A DNA stretch of 64,000 nt, from the NCBI RefSeq assembly GCF_003001935.1, contig NZ_PVNG01000002.1, forward strand, positions 186,001 through 250,000. The letters run 5' to 3'. The notes under the pieces were generated by a model. It saw only the letters and a program-made list of their open reading frames with translations. It did no database searches and was not told the DNA's origin. Position numbers and translations under genes: made by a program. Below are positions 1 through 10,330 of this stretch, piece after piece. The stretch is from Nonomuraea fuscirosea (GTDB lineage: Bacteria > Actinomycetota > Actinomycetes > Streptosporangiales > Streptosporangiaceae). Position 1 is the stretch's first letter. Each line of letters opens with the position of its first letter.

Positions 1-567
1 GCCGAGCAGCTCGTCTACCGGCTCGGCGGCCGCCTCGACCGTGACATCGCCACCTGCCTGTACGCGGGCCTGGTGACCGACACCGGTTCCTTCCGCTACT
101 CCTCGACCACGCCCGCCGTGCACCAGATGGCGGCCAGGCTCGTGGCGACCGGGCTGCGTACCGACGAGATCGCCCGCGAGCTGTGGGACCGCTCGCCGTT
201 CGGCTATCTCAAGGTGCTGGCCGGGGCGCTGGAGCGGGTCACGCTGGAGCACGGGCCGGCGGGTGGCCTGGTGTGGACGTACGTGACCCGGGTCGACCGG
301 GCCGCGCACGGGCTGCCGTACTCCGAACTGGAGGGGCTCATCGACATCGTCCGCCGCACCGACGAGGCCGAGGTCGCGGTCGTGCTCAAAGAGGACGACC
401 AGGGCGACTGGCAGGTGTCCACCCGATCCAAGGGCACCGTCGACGTGGCGGCCGTGTGCGCGGCGCTCGGCGGCGGCGGCCACCACAAGGCCGCCGGCTA
501 CACCTCCCACGACACCGTGGAGGAGACCATGGCCAAGTTCCGGCACGAGCTGAGGAAGGTCTCCTGA
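1..567 (+). CDS. nrnA: DHH/DHHA1 phosphoesterase, NrnA-type oligoribonuclease (C-terminal part)
   Basis: The frame is open from the first base, so the N-terminus with the DHH motif lies outside the window. What is visible is the end of the DHH domain (LVTDTGSFRYSSTTP) and a DHHA1 domain with the signature GGGGHHKAAGYT near the C-terminus. NrnA-type enzymes degrade nanoRNAs of a few nucleotides from the 3' or 5' end and can dephosphorylate pAp. The stop codon overlaps the truB start by one base (TGATG), so the two are translationally coupled. The nrnA-truB-ribF-rpsO-pnp order matches other actinomycetes. Family assignment is firm; nanoRNase versus pAp activity cannot be read from sequence. Confidence 0.9.
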   Translation, partial: AEQLVYRLGGRLDRDIATCLYAGLVTDTGSFRYSSTTPAVHQMAARLVATGLRTDEIARELWDRSPFGYLKVLAGALERVTLEHGPAGGLVWTYVTRVDRAAHGLPYSELEGLIDIVRRTDEAEVAVVLKEDDQGDWQVSTRSKGTVDVAAVCAALGGGGHHKAAGYTSHDTVEETMAKFRHELRKVS

Positions 568-1439
568 TGGCCGAGAGCGGTCTGATCATCGTCGACAAGC
601 CCGGCGAGTGGACCTCCCACGACGTGGTCGCCAAGATGCGGCGCCTGGCCGGCACCCGCAAGGTGGGGCACGCCGGCACGCTCGACCCCATGGCGACCGG
701 CGTGCTGGTCGTCGGCGTGGAGAAGGCGACCAGGCTGCTCGGGCACCTGACGCTGACCGAGAAGGTCTACGAGGCCACCATCAGGCTCGGCGTCGGCACC
801 AACACCGACGACGCCGAGGGCGAGGTCACCGCCACGGCCTCGGCGGCGGCGGTCACCCCCGGCGAGATCCACAAGGGCGTGGCCGCGCTGACCGGGGAGA
901 TCATGCAGATCCCGCCGCAGGTCAGCGCGATCAAGGTGAACGGCCAGCGGGCCTACAAGAAGGCGCGGGCGGGTGAGGAGGTCGAGCTGGCCGCCAGGCC
1001 CGTCACCGTGCGCGAGTTCGGCGTGCTCGACATCAGGGCCGAGGGCGACGTGGTGGACGTGGACGCGGTCGTGACCTGCTCCAGCGGCACCTACATCCGC
1101 GCCCTGGCCCGCGACCTGGGCGCCGGGCTCGGGGTCGGCGGTCACCTGACGCGGCTGCGCCGCACCCGCGTCGGACCGTACGACCTGTCCCTGGCCAGGA
1201 GCATCGACCAGCTGACCGAGGAGTGCGTGATCCTGCCGATCGGCGAGGCGGTGACGGCGGCGTTCCCGCGCAGGGACGTCACGGCCGAGGAGGCCCGCGT
1301 CATCGGGCACGGCGGCCGGCTGCCCGCCGCCGGGCTGGGCGCGGGGCCGATCGGGGTGTTCGGGCCCGAGGGCGAGCTGCTGGCGCTGGTGGAGGAGCAG
1401 GGCAGGACGGCCAGGCCGCTCGCCGTCTTCGTCGGCTGA
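567..1439 (+). CDS. truB: tRNA pseudouridine(55) synthase TruB
   Basis: TruB converts U55 of the tRNA T-loop to pseudouridine. The 290-residue protein starts SGLIIVDKPGEWTSHDVV and carries the TruB motif HAGTLDPMATGVL with catalytic Asp40, followed by the family motifs around residues 110-130 (IPPQVSAIKVNGQRAYK) and SSGTYIRALARDLG. The ATG start overlaps the nrnA stop; an in-frame extension upstream exists but would run inside nrnA and is not homologous. A C-terminal extension of about 60 residues is typical of actinobacterial TruB. The gene ends at a convergent terminator shared with the methyltransferase gene. Confidence 0.95.
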   Translation: MAESGLIIVDKPGEWTSHDVVAKMRRLAGTRKVGHAGTLDPMATGVLVVGVEKATRLLGHLTLTEKVYEATIRLGVGTNTDDAEGEVTATASAAAVTPGEIHKGVAALTGEIMQIPPQVSAIKVNGQRAYKKARAGEEVELAARPVTVREFGVLDIRAEGDVVDVDAVVTCSSGTYIRALARDLGAGLGVGGHLTRLRRTRVGPYDLSLARSIDQLTEECVILPIGEAVTAAFPRRDVTAEEARVIGHGGRLPAAGLGAGPIGVFGPEGELLALVEEQGRTARPLAVFVG

Positions 1440-1441
1440 CG

Positions 1442-1479
1442 CCCGCTGACGGACGTTCCGCCGCCCGGCGGTCAGCGGG
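1442..1479. terminator. Bidirectional hairpin between convergent truB and methyltransferase genes
   Basis: CCCGCTGAC (1442-1450) pairs with GTCAGCGGG (1471-1479) around a GC-rich 20-base loop. It lies between convergent stop codons and overlaps the last codons of the minus-strand gene. No U-tract is present, as is usual for actinomycete terminators. Confidence 0.5.
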
Positions 1480-2491
1480 ACTTGCGGGCCACGATGATGT
1501 CGCGGACGATCGCCTGGTCCACCCAGTGCTCGAAGTCGGGGTAGTCCATGACGTCGAGGCCCGCGTCGGTGAGGATCCTGGCCAGCTCGGAGCTCTTGCC
1601 GCCGTAGGTGTTCCAGGCGATGCCCATCGCGCCGCCGGGGCGCAGCAGCTCGGCCCAGACCGGCACGGCCCGGCCGAGCAGCTCCAGCGGGCTGCGTGAC
1701 AGCCCGCCCCCGCCCTTGCTGCCGTGCTGGACGCCGTACGGCGCGTCGGTCGCCACGATGTCGAACGAGCGCGGCCGGAAGAAGTCGCGGCTCTTCAGGG
1801 TGTCGGCGTTGACCACGGTCAGGCGCTGCGTGTCGCCGGCCTTGACCGCCTCCTTCGACAGCCCGAAGGTGACGTTGAACCGGCGGCCGACCAGGGCGCG
1901 CTCGCGCCGCACCGGCACGGTCTCCGCGGTGTGCTTGAGCCGCTTGTTGCGCAGCCAGGTCTTGACGAAGCCGGTGTAGGCCTCGAAGTCCTTGCCGTCC
2001 ACGTCGATGCCGTAGGCGTCGTAGCCGTACGTGAGAGCCTGGTTGAGGGTGGTGCCGCGCCCGCACATCGGGTCGAACACCGACAACCTCCCGCCCATCC
2101 CCTCGTCGCGGGCCAGCGCCGTGACGTTGAGCAGCAGCTTGGTGAAGTGCTCGTTGGTCTTGCCGGCGTATTTCTGGATCGTGATCAGGTCGCTGCTGAG
2201 CCGGTCGCGCGGACGCATCGCCAGCGGCCTGAGCAGCTCGCCCTCCAGCCCGAAGACGGCGTAGACGGAGGACAGGTCGGACAGCAGCGCCACGTCCGCC
2301 TCGTTCAGCGGGCTCTCCGTCTCGAACGTCACATAGGGGACGCCGCCGATCCGCGTCTCCTCGCTGCTCAGCACCTCGGCGGCGAGGGCCCGCGCGCTGA
2401 AGACGGCCAGCTCGTTACGGGTCAGCCGGACGGAGCTCTCTCCGTAGACCCGGTTGAAGGCAGGCAGGATCAGTAGCGCGTAACGAGGCAT
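1472..2491 (-). CDS. TRM11/THUMP-like SAM-dependent RNA methyltransferase
   Basis: The 339-residue protein has an N-terminal region of about 110 residues and a Rossmann methyltransferase domain. SAM motif I is DPMCGRGT (140-147), the acidic loop is GIDVDGKDF (161-169), and the catalytic motif is DAPYG (249-253), an N/D-PPY variant typical of enzymes that methylate exocyclic amines of tRNA guanosine. TRM11/Trm-G10-like tRNA m2G10 methylation is the best guess; it could also act on rRNA or DNA. It faces truB, and its start is only 95 bases from the likely ribF start, so divergent promoters must be compact. It breaks the usual truB-ribF adjacency. Confidence 0.7.
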   Translation of the reverse strand: MPRYALLILPAFNRVYGESSVRLTRNELAVFSARALAAEVLSSEETRIGGVPYVTFETESPLNEADVALLSDLSSVYAVFGLEGELLRPLAMRPRDRLSSDLITIQKYAGKTNEHFTKLLLNVTALARDEGMGGRLSVFDPMCGRGTTLNQALTYGYDAYGIDVDGKDFEAYTGFVKTWLRNKRLKHTAETVPVRRERALVGRRFNVTFGLSKEAVKAGDTQRLTVVNADTLKSRDFFRPRSFDIVATDAPYGVQHGSKGGGGLSRSPLELLGRAVPVWAELLRPGGAMGIAWNTYGGKSSELARILTDAGLDVMDYPDFEHWVDQAIVRDIIVARKSR

Positions 2492-2586
2492 GATGCCCGA
2501 TGATAGTCCCCTCGGTTGGAGGGAATGCCGACGCGCATGGCAGGCTTGTACGCGTTGATGCGGGAACGAGCGAATGGGGCCGGGGC

Positions 2587-3501
2587 GTGCAGGGTTCGGA
2601 GAGGTCTGTCGTCACCATCGGCGTGTTCGACGGGGTTCACCGCGGGCACCGTCGGGTGGCCGAGCGGGCCGTCGCCGTCGCCCGTGAGCGCGGGCTGCGC
2701 GCCGTGGCCGTCGTCTTCGAGCGTCCCGACGAGGCCGTACGGCCCGGGGCGCGACCGCAGGTGCTGACCGGCCCGCGGCGCAGGGCGGAGCTGCTCACCG
2801 GGCTGGGTTTCGACGAGGTCGACGTGGTGCCGTTCGGGGCCGGTCCGCCGGGCGCGGGTCCTGGCGAGTTCGCGCAGAGCGTTCTGGCCGAGCGGCTGCG
2901 GGCGGCGGTGGTCGTGGTGGGGGAGCGGTTCACGTTCGGCGGCCAGGACGCGAGCGGCGATGTCGAGATATTGAGGACGCTGGGCGACAAATACGACTTT
3001 GAGGTTGAGACCGTGCCCCACCTCGACGACGTCTCCGCCACCTCGATCCGCGAGCGGCTCGTCACCGGAGACGTCGAGGCCGCCGCGCGGCAGCTCGGCC
3101 GGCCGCACCGGGTGGAGGGCGTCGTCGTCCGCGGCTACCAGCGCGGGCGTCAGCTCGGCTTCCCCACCGCCAACGTCGAGACCCCGCAGCACACCGCGAT
3201 CCCGGCCGACGGGGTCTACGCGGGCTGGCTGGAGTGCGTCCCGGTGGCCAACCTGCCCGCCCTCTACGAGGGGGAGCGCTGGCCGGCGGCGATCTCGGTC
3301 GGCACCAACCCGACGTTCGAGGGCGTGCCGCGCACGGTGGAGGCGTACGCGCTCGACCGCGACGACCTGGAGCTCTACGGCGTGCACGTGGCCGTCGAGT
3401 TCGCCGCGCGGCTGCGCGGCAACACCCGCTTCGACTCGATCGAGGCGCTGATCGACCAGATCCACGCCGACGTGGAGGCCACCCGCCGCCTGACGAGCTG
3501 A
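2587..3501 (+). CDS. ribF: Bifunctional riboflavin kinase / FAD synthetase RibF
   Basis: RibF phosphorylates riboflavin to FMN and adenylylates FMN to FAD. The N-terminal nucleotidyltransferase domain begins RSVVTIGVFDGVHRGHR (HxGH-type motif), continues to TSIRERLVTGD, and is followed by the riboflavin kinase domain with GFPTANVETP and the catalytic region ISVGTNPTFEG near residues 240-250. I chose GTG 2587 (304 residues), which gives the usual length. An ATG at 2500 in the same frame would add 29 residues without homology and would nearly abut the divergent methyltransferase start. The start choice is uncertain; the function is not. Confidence 0.92.
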   Translation: MQGSERSVVTIGVFDGVHRGHRRVAERAVAVARERGLRAVAVVFERPDEAVRPGARPQVLTGPRRRAELLTGLGFDEVDVVPFGAGPPGAGPGEFAQSVLAERLRAAVVVVGERFTFGGQDASGDVEILRTLGDKYDFEVETVPHLDDVSATSIRERLVTGDVEAAARQLGRPHRVEGVVVRGYQRGRQLGFPTANVETPQHTAIPADGVYAGWLECVPVANLPALYEGERWPAAISVGTNPTFEGVPRTVEAYALDRDDLELYGVHVAVEFAARLRGNTRFDSIEALIDQIHADVEATRRLTS

Positions 3502-3729
3502 CCCGCGCCCCCATCCGAGCCGAGGCCCTGACCTGCGCCGGCCCTCCGTACGCGGGGCCGCGCCACGAGCTGCCCCGAGCACCGGACACTTGGTGGTAGC
3601 CTTGCATGTCGGCTCTGTAGCGGCGGTGCTGCGCGCTGCCCATGACGGCCTTCACGCGGCGACTGTAGGCACGCACGGTCGTTCGCGCTTCCATCACATT
3701 CGCGCGTGTCCGTAGATCGAAGGAGAGCC

Positions 3730-3999
3730 GTGTCCCTCGACACCGCTGCCAAGAAGACCATCATCGAGGAGTACGCGACGGCCGACGGCGACACCGGGTC
3801 GCCCGAGGTGCAGATCGCGCTGCTCAGCAAGCGCATCAGCGAGCTGACCGAGCACCTGAAGACGCACAAGCACGACCACCACAGCCGTCGTGGTCTGCTG
3901 CTGCTCGTCGGGCGCCGGCGCCGCCTGCTGAAGTACCTGCAGAAGGTCGACATCCAGCGCTACCGTACGCTCATCGAGCGGCTCGGCCTGCGCCGATAG
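3730..3999 (+). CDS. rpsO: 30S ribosomal protein S15
   Basis: S15 binds the central domain of 16S rRNA early in 30S assembly. The protein has exactly the family length of 89 residues and shows the conserved core ([36 protein letters not shown]). The GTG start is preceded by AGGAGAGCC, giving a proper Shine-Dalgarno spacing; an in-frame ATG 24 bases upstream has no ribosome-binding site. A 228-base leader after ribF leaves room for its own promoter. A strong hairpin follows, separating it from pnp as in other bacteria. Confidence 0.97.
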   Translation: MSLDTAAKKTIIEEYATADGDTGSPEVQIALLSKRISELTEHLKTHKHDHHSRRGLLLLVGRRRRLLKYLQKVDIQRYRTLIERLGLRR

Positions 4000-4003
4000 T
4001 CTG

Positions 4004-4034
4004 AAAGGGAGCGGCGTTCGCGCCGCTCCCTTCT
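4004..4034 (+). terminator. rpsO terminator / processing hairpin
   Basis: GGGAGCGGCG (4007-4016) pairs perfectly with CGCCGCTCCC (4021-4030) across a TTCG tetraloop, flanked by AAA and TT. It sits 7 bases after the rpsO stop. In Streptomyces and E. coli the rpsO-pnp spacer forms hairpins that terminate or are processed by RNase III, so partial readthrough into pnp is likely. Confidence 0.85.
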
Positions 4035-4298
4035 CATATGGGGTAAGACCCCATACGGTCAGGACGCGTGGCGAGATGAAAACCGCCCCGCGCTTGACGT
4101 ACAACTGAAGATCCGAGACACACAGCCCCCGCGTCCGCTCAGCACCATGCGACCCGCGACGCCTGCGGGCCGGTCCTCGGTAGTGGCTTCCGGTAACAAA
4201 CACACTTGACCGGGCGCTTCGATCGAAGACCGGCGCTGCACCTAACGAGGGTGCCGGTGAGAAAAGGGCGCGGGAGACCGACCACAAGGAGGTCCCCC
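4035..4298 (+). promoter_or_regulatory. pnp leader with second hairpin
   Basis: This spacer between rpsO and pnp begins with a small hairpin, TATGGGG (4037-4043) with CCCCATA (4049-4055). TTGACG at 4094-4099 and TTGACC near 4205 could be -35 elements, but no clear -10 was seen. The leader ends in the perfect ribosome-binding site AAGGAGGT. Autoregulation of pnp through leader cleavage is known in other bacteria; here it is inferred only. Confidence 0.4.
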
Positions 4299-6629
4299 GT
4301 GGAGGGTGTCCACACCGCTGAAGCCGTCATAGACAACGGCTCATTCGGCACGCGCACGATCCGGTTCGAGACCGGTCGCCTCGCGCGCCAGGCGGCCGGC
4401 TCCGCCGTCGCCTATCTCGACAGCGACACGATGGTGCTGTCCGCCACCACCGCGTCGAAGTCACCGAAGGAACAGTTCGACTTCTTCCCGCTCACGGTCG
4501 ACGTCGAAGAGCGCATGTACGCCGCGGGCCGCATCCCCGGCTCGTTCTTCCGCCGTGAGGGCCGTCCCTCCGAGGACGCCATCCTCACCTGCCGGCTGAT
4601 CGACCGGCCGCTGCGCCCGTCGTTCGTCAAGGGCCTGCGCAACGAGATCCAGGTCGTCGCCACGGTCATGGCGCTCAACCCCGACCACCTCTACGACGTG
4701 GTCGCGATCAACGCCGCGTCCCTGTCGACGCAGCTGGCCGGCCTGCCCTTCTCCGGCCCGATCGGCGGCGTGCGCGTCGCGCTGATCGACGGCCAGTGGG
4801 TGGCCTTCCCGACGCACCACGAGCTGGAGCGGGCCACGTTCGACATGGTCGTGGCGGGCCGCGTGCTCGACGACGGCGACGTCGCGATCATGATGGTCGA
4901 GGCCGAGTCCACCAAGGACACGCTCAAGCTGGTCGCCGAGGGCGCGGTCGCGCCCACCGAGGAGACCGTCGCGCAGGGCCTCGACGCCGCCAAGCCCTTC
5001 ATCAAGGTGCTCTGCGAGGCGCAGTCGCGCATCGCGCAGGTCGCGGCCAAGGAGACGGCCGAATACCCGGTCTTCCTGGAATACCAGGACGACGTGCTCA
5101 ACGCCGTCGAAGCCGCGATCAAGACCGAGCTGGCCGCCGCGCTGACCATCGCCGGCAAGCAGGAGCGCGAGAACGAGCTCGACAAGGTCAAGGCGCTGGC
5201 CGCCGAGAAGCTCCTGCCCGAGTTCGAGGGCCGCGAGAAGGAGATCTCCGGCGCCTTCCGCTCGGTGATGAAGAAGCTCATGCGCGAGCGGGTCGTCAAG
5301 GAGGGCATCCGCATCGACGGCCGCGGCACCAAGGACATCCGCGCCCTGTCGGCCGAGGTCCACGTGGTGCCCCGGGTGCACGGCTCGGCCCTGTTCGAGC
5401 GCGGTGAGACCCAGATCATGGGCATCACCACCCTCAACATGCTGCGCATGGAGCAGGTCATCGACACGCTCAACCCCGAGCGGACCAAGCGCTACATGCA
5501 CAACTACAACTTCCCGCCCTACTCCACCGGCGAGACCGGCCGGGTGGGCTCGCCCAAGCGCCGCGAGATCGGTCACGGCGCGCTGGCCGAGCGGGCGCTG
5601 ATCCCGGTGCTGCCCACGCGCGAGGAGTTCCCCTACGCCATCCGGCAGGTCTCCGAGGCGCTCGGCTCCAACGGCTCCACCTCGATGGGCTCGGTCTGCG
5701 CCTCCACCATGGCGCTGCTCGACGCCGGTGTGCCGCTCAAGGAGATGGTCGCGGGCATCGCGATGGGCCTGATCGGCGAGGGTGACGAGTACGTCACGCT
5801 GACCGACATCCTCGGCGCCGAGGACGCCATGGGCGACATGGACTTCAAGGTCGCCGGCACCAAGGACGTCATCACCGCCCTGCAGCTCGACACCAAGCTC
5901 GACGGCATCCCCGCCAGCGTGCTGGCCGGCGCGCTCAAGCAGGCCAAGGGCGCCCGCCTGGCGATCCTCGACGTGATGCAGGAGGCGATCGACTCCCCGG
6001 CGGAGATGAACCCGACCGCGCCGCGCATCATCACCATCAAGGTCCCGGTCGACAAGATCGGCGAGGTCATCGGCCCGAAGGGCAAGATGATCAACCAGAT
6101 CCAGGACGACACGGGCGCCGAGATCACCATCGAGGACGACGGCACGATCTACATCGGCGCCACCGACGGGCCCGCCGCCGAGGCCGCCCGTTCGGCGATC
6201 AACGCGATCGCCAACCCGCACATGCCGGAGGTCGGCGAGCGCTACCTGGGCACGGTCGTGAAGATCGCCGCGTTCGGCGCGTTCATCTCGCTCATGCCCG
6301 GCAAGGACGGCCTGCTGCACGTCTCGCAGATCCGCAAGCTGCACGGCGGCAAGCGGATCGAGAACGTCGAGGACGTCATGGGCGTCGGCGAGAAGATCCA
6401 GGTCGAGATCGCCGAGATCGACGGCCGGGGCAAGCTCTCCCTGGTGCCGGTCGAGGTCATCGAGAAGGAGGCCGCCGAGAAGGAGGCCAGGGGCGCCGAC
6501 GGCGACGCCTCCGACGCTCCGGCCCCGTCCGACGCGGCCCCGGCCGCCGAGGAGCGGTCCGAGCGGCCCCGGCGCACCCGCACCCGCGTGCGCAACACCC
6601 GCTCCGATGGAGACGACCGGAACTCGTGA
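4299..6629 (+). CDS. pnp: Polyribonucleotide nucleotidyltransferase (PNPase)
   Basis: PNPase degrades RNA 3' to 5' by phosphorolysis and, in actinomycetes, also polymerises 3' tails. The 776-residue protein has two RNase PH domains (about 15-140 and 345-560) joined by an alpha-helical linker, then a KH domain ([16 protein letters not shown] type motif, here [10 protein letters not shown]) and an S1 domain ([15 protein letters not shown]). The acidic and Arg-rich tail after residue 715 is typical of actinobacteria. The GTG start at 4299 lies 6 bases after AAGGAGGT; an in-frame ATG at 4206 adds 31 non-homologous residues. The stop overlaps the start of the M16 peptidase gene by 3 bases. Confidence 0.96.
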   Translation: MEGVHTAEAVIDNGSFGTRTIRFETGRLARQAAGSAVAYLDSDTMVLSATTASKSPKEQFDFFPLTVDVEERMYAAGRIPGSFFRREGRPSEDAILTCRLIDRPLRPSFVKGLRNEIQVVATVMALNPDHLYDVVAINAASLSTQLAGLPFSGPIGGVRVALIDGQWVAFPTHHELERATFDMVVAGRVLDDGDVAIMMVEAESTKDTLKLVAEGAVAPTEETVAQGLDAAKPFIKVLCEAQSRIAQVAAKETAEYPVFLEYQDDVLNAVEAAIKTELAAALTIAGKQERENELDKVKALAAEKLLPEFEGREKEISGAFRSVMKKLMRERVVKEGIRIDGRGTKDIRALSAEVHVVPRVHGSALFERGETQIMGITTLNMLRMEQVIDTLNPERTKRYMHNYNFPPYSTGETGRVGSPKRREIGHGALAERALIPVLPTREEFPYAIRQVSEALGSNGSTSMGSVCASTMALLDAGVPLKEMVAGIAMGLIGEGDEYVTLTDILGAEDAMGDMDFKVAGTKDVITALQLDTKLDGIPASVLAGALKQAKGARLAILDVMQEAIDSPAEMNPTAPRIITIKVPVDKIGEVIGPKGKMINQIQDDTGAEITIEDDGTIYIGATDGPAAEAARSAINAIANPHMPEVGERYLGTVVKIAAFGAFISLMPGKDGLLHVSQIRKLHGGKRIENVEDVMGVGEKIQVEIAEIDGRGKLSLVPVEVIEKEAAEKEARGADGDASDAPAPSDAAPAAEERSERPRRTRTRVRNTRSDGDDRNS

Positions 6630-7936
6630 CGACGACCACGCTCCACCCCGGCAAGGACGGAGCCGGGGTGGTGAGGCGCACCGTCCTCCCGGGTGGGCTG
6701 CGCGTGGTGACCGAGACCATGCCGACCGTGCGCAGCGTCGCGGTCGGCATGTGGGTCGGCATCGGCTCGCGTGACGAGGCCCCCGAGCACATGGGGGCCA
6801 CGCACTTCCTCGAACACCTGCTGTTCAAGGGCACGCCGACGCGTGACGCGATGGAGATCTCGGCCAGCATCGAGGGCATCGGCGGTGAGATCAACGCCTT
6901 CACCGCGAAGGAGTACACCTGCTACTACGCGCGGGTCCTCGACGAGGACCTGCCGGTCGCGGTCGACGTGCTCGCCGACGTGGTGACCAGCTCGCTGGTG
7001 ACCGCCGAGGACGTCGAGTCCGAGCGGGGCGTGATCCTCGAAGAGATCGCCATGCACGACGACGATCCCTCCGACGTGGTGCACGAGCAGTTCGCCGCCG
7101 CGCTCTACGGCGACTCGCCGATCGGCCGGCCCATCCTGGGCACGGTCGACTCGATCAACGCCCTCGGCCGCGAGCGGATCTCCGAGTACTACCACCGCTA
7201 CTACCGGCCCCGTTGCACCGTGGTGTCCGTCGCGGGCAACATCCGGCACGAAGAGGTCGTCGAGCTGGTGGCCAGGGCCTACGAGCGGGCGGGGGCGCTG
7301 ACCGGCCCCGCCGAGTTCGCGCCGCCGCGCACCAGCGGGCCCGGCGCCGCGTCGGGCTCCGGCCTCGCGGTGCTCGACCGGCCCACCGAGCAGGCCAACC
7401 TGGTGCTCGGCACGACCGGCCTGTCCCGCACCGACGACCGCCGTTTCGCGCTGGGCGTGCTCAACGCGGCGCTCGGCGGCGGCATGTCGTCCCGGCTCTT
7501 CCAGGAGATCCGGGAGAAGCGCGGCCTGGCCTACTCGGCCTACAGCTACACCTCGGCCTACGCCGACACCGGCCAGTTCGGCATCTACGTGGGCTGCCTG
7601 CCGTCGAAGATCGACGACGTGCTCAAGATCTGCCGGGACGAGGTGTCCAGGGTGGTCACCGAGGGCATCACCGCCGACGAGATCATGCGCGGCAAGGGCC
7701 AGATGCGCGGCGGGCTCGTGCTCGGCCTCGAGGACACCGGCTCGCGCATGTCGCGCATCGGCAAGAACGAGCTGGTCTACGACGAGCTGATGTCGGTCGA
7801 CGAAGTGCTGGCCCGCATCGAGTCCGTCACCCCGGAGGAGATCTCCGAGGTCGCCCGCGACGTGCTCAACCGGCCGCTCACGCTGGCCGTGATCGGCCCG
7901 TACGGCGACAAGGACTTCTCCGACGCCATCGCCTGA
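6626..7936 (+). CDS. M16 family zinc metallopeptidase
   Basis: This 436-residue single-chain pitrilysin-family protease carries the inverted zinc motif HFLEH (60-64) with the third ligand Glu140, 76 residues downstream as expected. The second half contains the conserved Arg-Tyr region ([13 protein letters not shown]) that completes the active site, so both halves of an M16B peptidase are present in one polypeptide. It overlaps the pnp stop, and the pnp-M16-dapB order is conserved in actinomycetes. It is probably cytoplasmic since no signal peptide is visible. The substrate is unknown. Confidence 0.9.
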   Translation: MTTTTLHPGKDGAGVVRRTVLPGGLRVVTETMPTVRSVAVGMWVGIGSRDEAPEHMGATHFLEHLLFKGTPTRDAMEISASIEGIGGEINAFTAKEYTCYYARVLDEDLPVAVDVLADVVTSSLVTAEDVESERGVILEEIAMHDDDPSDVVHEQFAAALYGDSPIGRPILGTVDSINALGRERISEYYHRYYRPRCTVVSVAGNIRHEEVVELVARAYERAGALTGPAEFAPPRTSGPGAASGSGLAVLDRPTEQANLVLGTTGLSRTDDRRFALGVLNAALGGGMSSRLFQEIREKRGLAYSAYSYTSAYADTGQFGIYVGCLPSKIDDVLKICRDEVSRVVTEGITADEIMRGKGQMRGGLVLGLEDTGSRMSRIGKNELVYDELMSVDEVLARIESVTPEEISEVARDVLNRPLTLAVIGPYGDKDFSDAIA

Positions 7937-7962
7937 TCGGGCGTTCGCGCCGATTGGGATAG

Positions 7963-8709
<747 letters not shown>

Positions 8710-8728
8710 CGGGTTCCATGGACGTACA

Positions 8729-8770
8729 CACGACGTGCCCACGACCGTACTCGGCCGTGGGCACGTCGTG
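8729..8770 (+). terminator. dapB operon terminator
   Basis: A perfect 15-bp stem: CACGACGTGCCCACG (8729-8743) pairs with CGTGGGCACGTCGTG (8756-8770) around a 12-base loop. It begins 20 bases after the dapB stop and marks the end of the conserved core block. There is no U-tract. Confidence 0.85.
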
Positions 8771-8862
8771 AGGAGAGGGTCCCGGCTCCGCACAGCCAGG
8801 CCTACGATCTTCAACCCTAATATGAGCGGCGAGCTCGGCCAGAACAATGAGATCGTGTCGCC

Positions 8863-9342
8863 ATGGTGCGATGGGCGCGAGCGGACGAACTTCCCGGGCT
8901 GGTCTCCATAGAGCTGGCCGCCGACCGGCTGTTCGAGCAGGTGGGCATCGTCTTCCCGCCCGGCACCACCATGATCGAGGAGGCCGCCGGCCCCGGCGCC
9001 GTCCTGGTCGAGGGGGAGCCGCCCGATGGGTTCGCGCTGGTCGGATGGGTCGACGGGAGTCTCCATCTCGATCAGCTCGCCGTGCGTCCCGAGCGCATGC
9101 GTCAGGGCATCGGCGGGCGGCTGGTGACGGCCGTCGTCGACCACGCGCGGGCGGCCGGCGCGCCCGGCGTGACGCTGACGACGTACCGGGACGTGCCGTG
9201 GAACGCGCCCTGGTACGCGCGCCACGGCTTCACCCCGGTGCCCGAGGCCGAGTGGGGGCCGCAACTGCGGGCGCTGGTCGAGCACGAACGGGAGCTCGGC
9301 ATCGAGATCGCGCCGCGCGTGGTGATGCGCCGTCGGCCTTAG
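8863..9342 (+). CDS. GNAT family N-acetyltransferase
   Basis: The 159-residue protein is a single GNAT domain. The acetyl-CoA binding motif A is visible as LDQLAVRPERMRQGIGGRLV (about residues 69-88), followed by the motif B region WYARHGFTPV. The N-terminus MVRWARADELPGLVSIE is the usual beta1-alpha1 start. The substrate cannot be inferred; relatives acetylate small amines or protein N-termini. It stands alone after the dapB terminator and converges with the ANTAR gene. Confidence 0.8.
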   Translation: MVRWARADELPGLVSIELAADRLFEQVGIVFPPGTTMIEEAAGPGAVLVEGEPPDGFALVGWVDGSLHLDQLAVRPERMRQGIGGRLVTAVVDHARAAGAPGVTLTTYRDVPWNAPWYARHGFTPVPEAEWGPQLRALVEHERELGIEIAPRVVMRRRP

Positions 9343-9403
9343 CCGCTCGGGCGGTTTGCACGGCGCATGGGCGCTCGCGTGATGCCGGTGCCCGGCGCCG
9401 GCC

Positions 9404-10252
9404 TCAGCGGCCGCGGACGGGGCGGCCGGTGACGTGCTGGGGCGGCTCCTCGAAGCGGGAACGCCGGGCCGGCTCGCCGCTCACCTGCTCCACGATGGAG
9501 GCGGCGAGCTGGTGCAGCTTGACGTTCCTGTCCTGCGAGACGTGACGCAGCAGCTCGAACGCGTGCTGCGCGGTGCACCGGCGCTGCGCCATGACGATGC
9601 CGAGGGCCTGGTCGATGATCGCGCGGGTGGTGAGCGCCTCCTTGAGCTGGTCGGCCACCTCGCGCATCCTGGCCGCTTCCAGCGCCGTACGGTATAGGAC
9701 GCCGACGTGGGCGGCGCTGACCCGCATGGCGAGCCTCGTGGCGGCGAACCCGGCGACGTCCGGTTCGGCGGCGGGTCCTCGGGCGTTCAGCTGGGTGACG
9801 GCATCGGGCGGGCCGTCGTCTCCTGAGTAGAGCGTGAACGCGCCGAGCAGCGCCCCCTCCGACTCCAGCGGCTCACAGTGCACCGTGCGGATCTCCGGCG
9901 CCTGCTGCGCGAACTTCGGCCAGCGCGAGTCGGCGGCCAGGTCGCGGGTCGTCACGGACCGCCCACTGTCGATCGTGTCGAGGACGGGCCCCTGCCCGAC
10001 GGCCGTCTGCAGGTCGTCGAACAGCCTGGCCCGCGCGTGGGAGGTGGCCGCGGTCCGCGGCCCGTCACCGGAGCACAGCACGATGCTCAGCATCGGTGCC
10101 CCGGGCATCGTCGAGCCGGCGCTCGCTGGGCCGGGCGTGGTGGAGGCGGGCGCGGTGGGGCCGGGCATCGCCCGTCCGGCGATGGCGACGCACTCAGCGA
10201 GTGCCCGCTCGAACTCCTCGATGTCCGTGGACACCCTGGGCCGATCTGCCAC
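9404..10252 (-). CDS. GAF-ANTAR RNA-binding antiterminator-type regulator
   Basis: ANTAR proteins bind paired RNA hairpins and prevent premature termination, usually under control of a sensor domain. Here a GAF-like sensor spans about residues 50-200 and the ANTAR three-helix domain lies near 215-270 (LTTRAIIDQALGIVMAQRRC, then AFELLRHVSQDRN), with the conserved Ala and aromatic pattern. Residues 28-52 are a low-complexity Pro/Ala/Thr insert with three degenerate copies of a MPGP-like unit splitting the first GAF helix, an example of the repeat insertion seen elsewhere in this region. The short Arg-rich tail is probably disordered. Target RNAs are unknown. Confidence 0.8.
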   Translation of the reverse strand: MADRPRVSTDIEEFERALAECVAIAGRAMPGPTAPASTTPGPASAGSTMPGAPMLSIVLCSGDGPRTAATSHARARLFDDLQTAVGQGPVLDTIDSGRSVTTRDLAADSRWPKFAQQAPEIRTVHCEPLESEGALLGAFTLYSGDDGPPDAVTQLNARGPAAEPDVAGFAATRLAMRVSAAHVGVLYRTALEAARMREVADQLKEALTTRAIIDQALGIVMAQRRCTAQHAFELLRHVSQDRNVKLHQLAASIVEQVSGEPARRSRFEEPPQHVTGRPVRGR

Positions 10253-10330
10253 GATCCCTCGCGATCGCTGCGTCGGAAGTCACTGGGGCCTTGCCTTCGA
10301 GACCTCCAGGCTAGCGGTTCGGCGGGACGC

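Noticed and set aside
2500-2586. N-terminal extension of RibF from ATG 2500
   Set aside because: No homology in the added 29 residues and it would leave 8 bases to the divergent methyltransferase start.
4461-6344. Long minus-strand open frame opposite pnp
   Set aside because: Rich in Asp/Val/Gly/Arg strings typical of the reverse complement of a high-GC gene; no motif, and the plus-strand pnp is certain.
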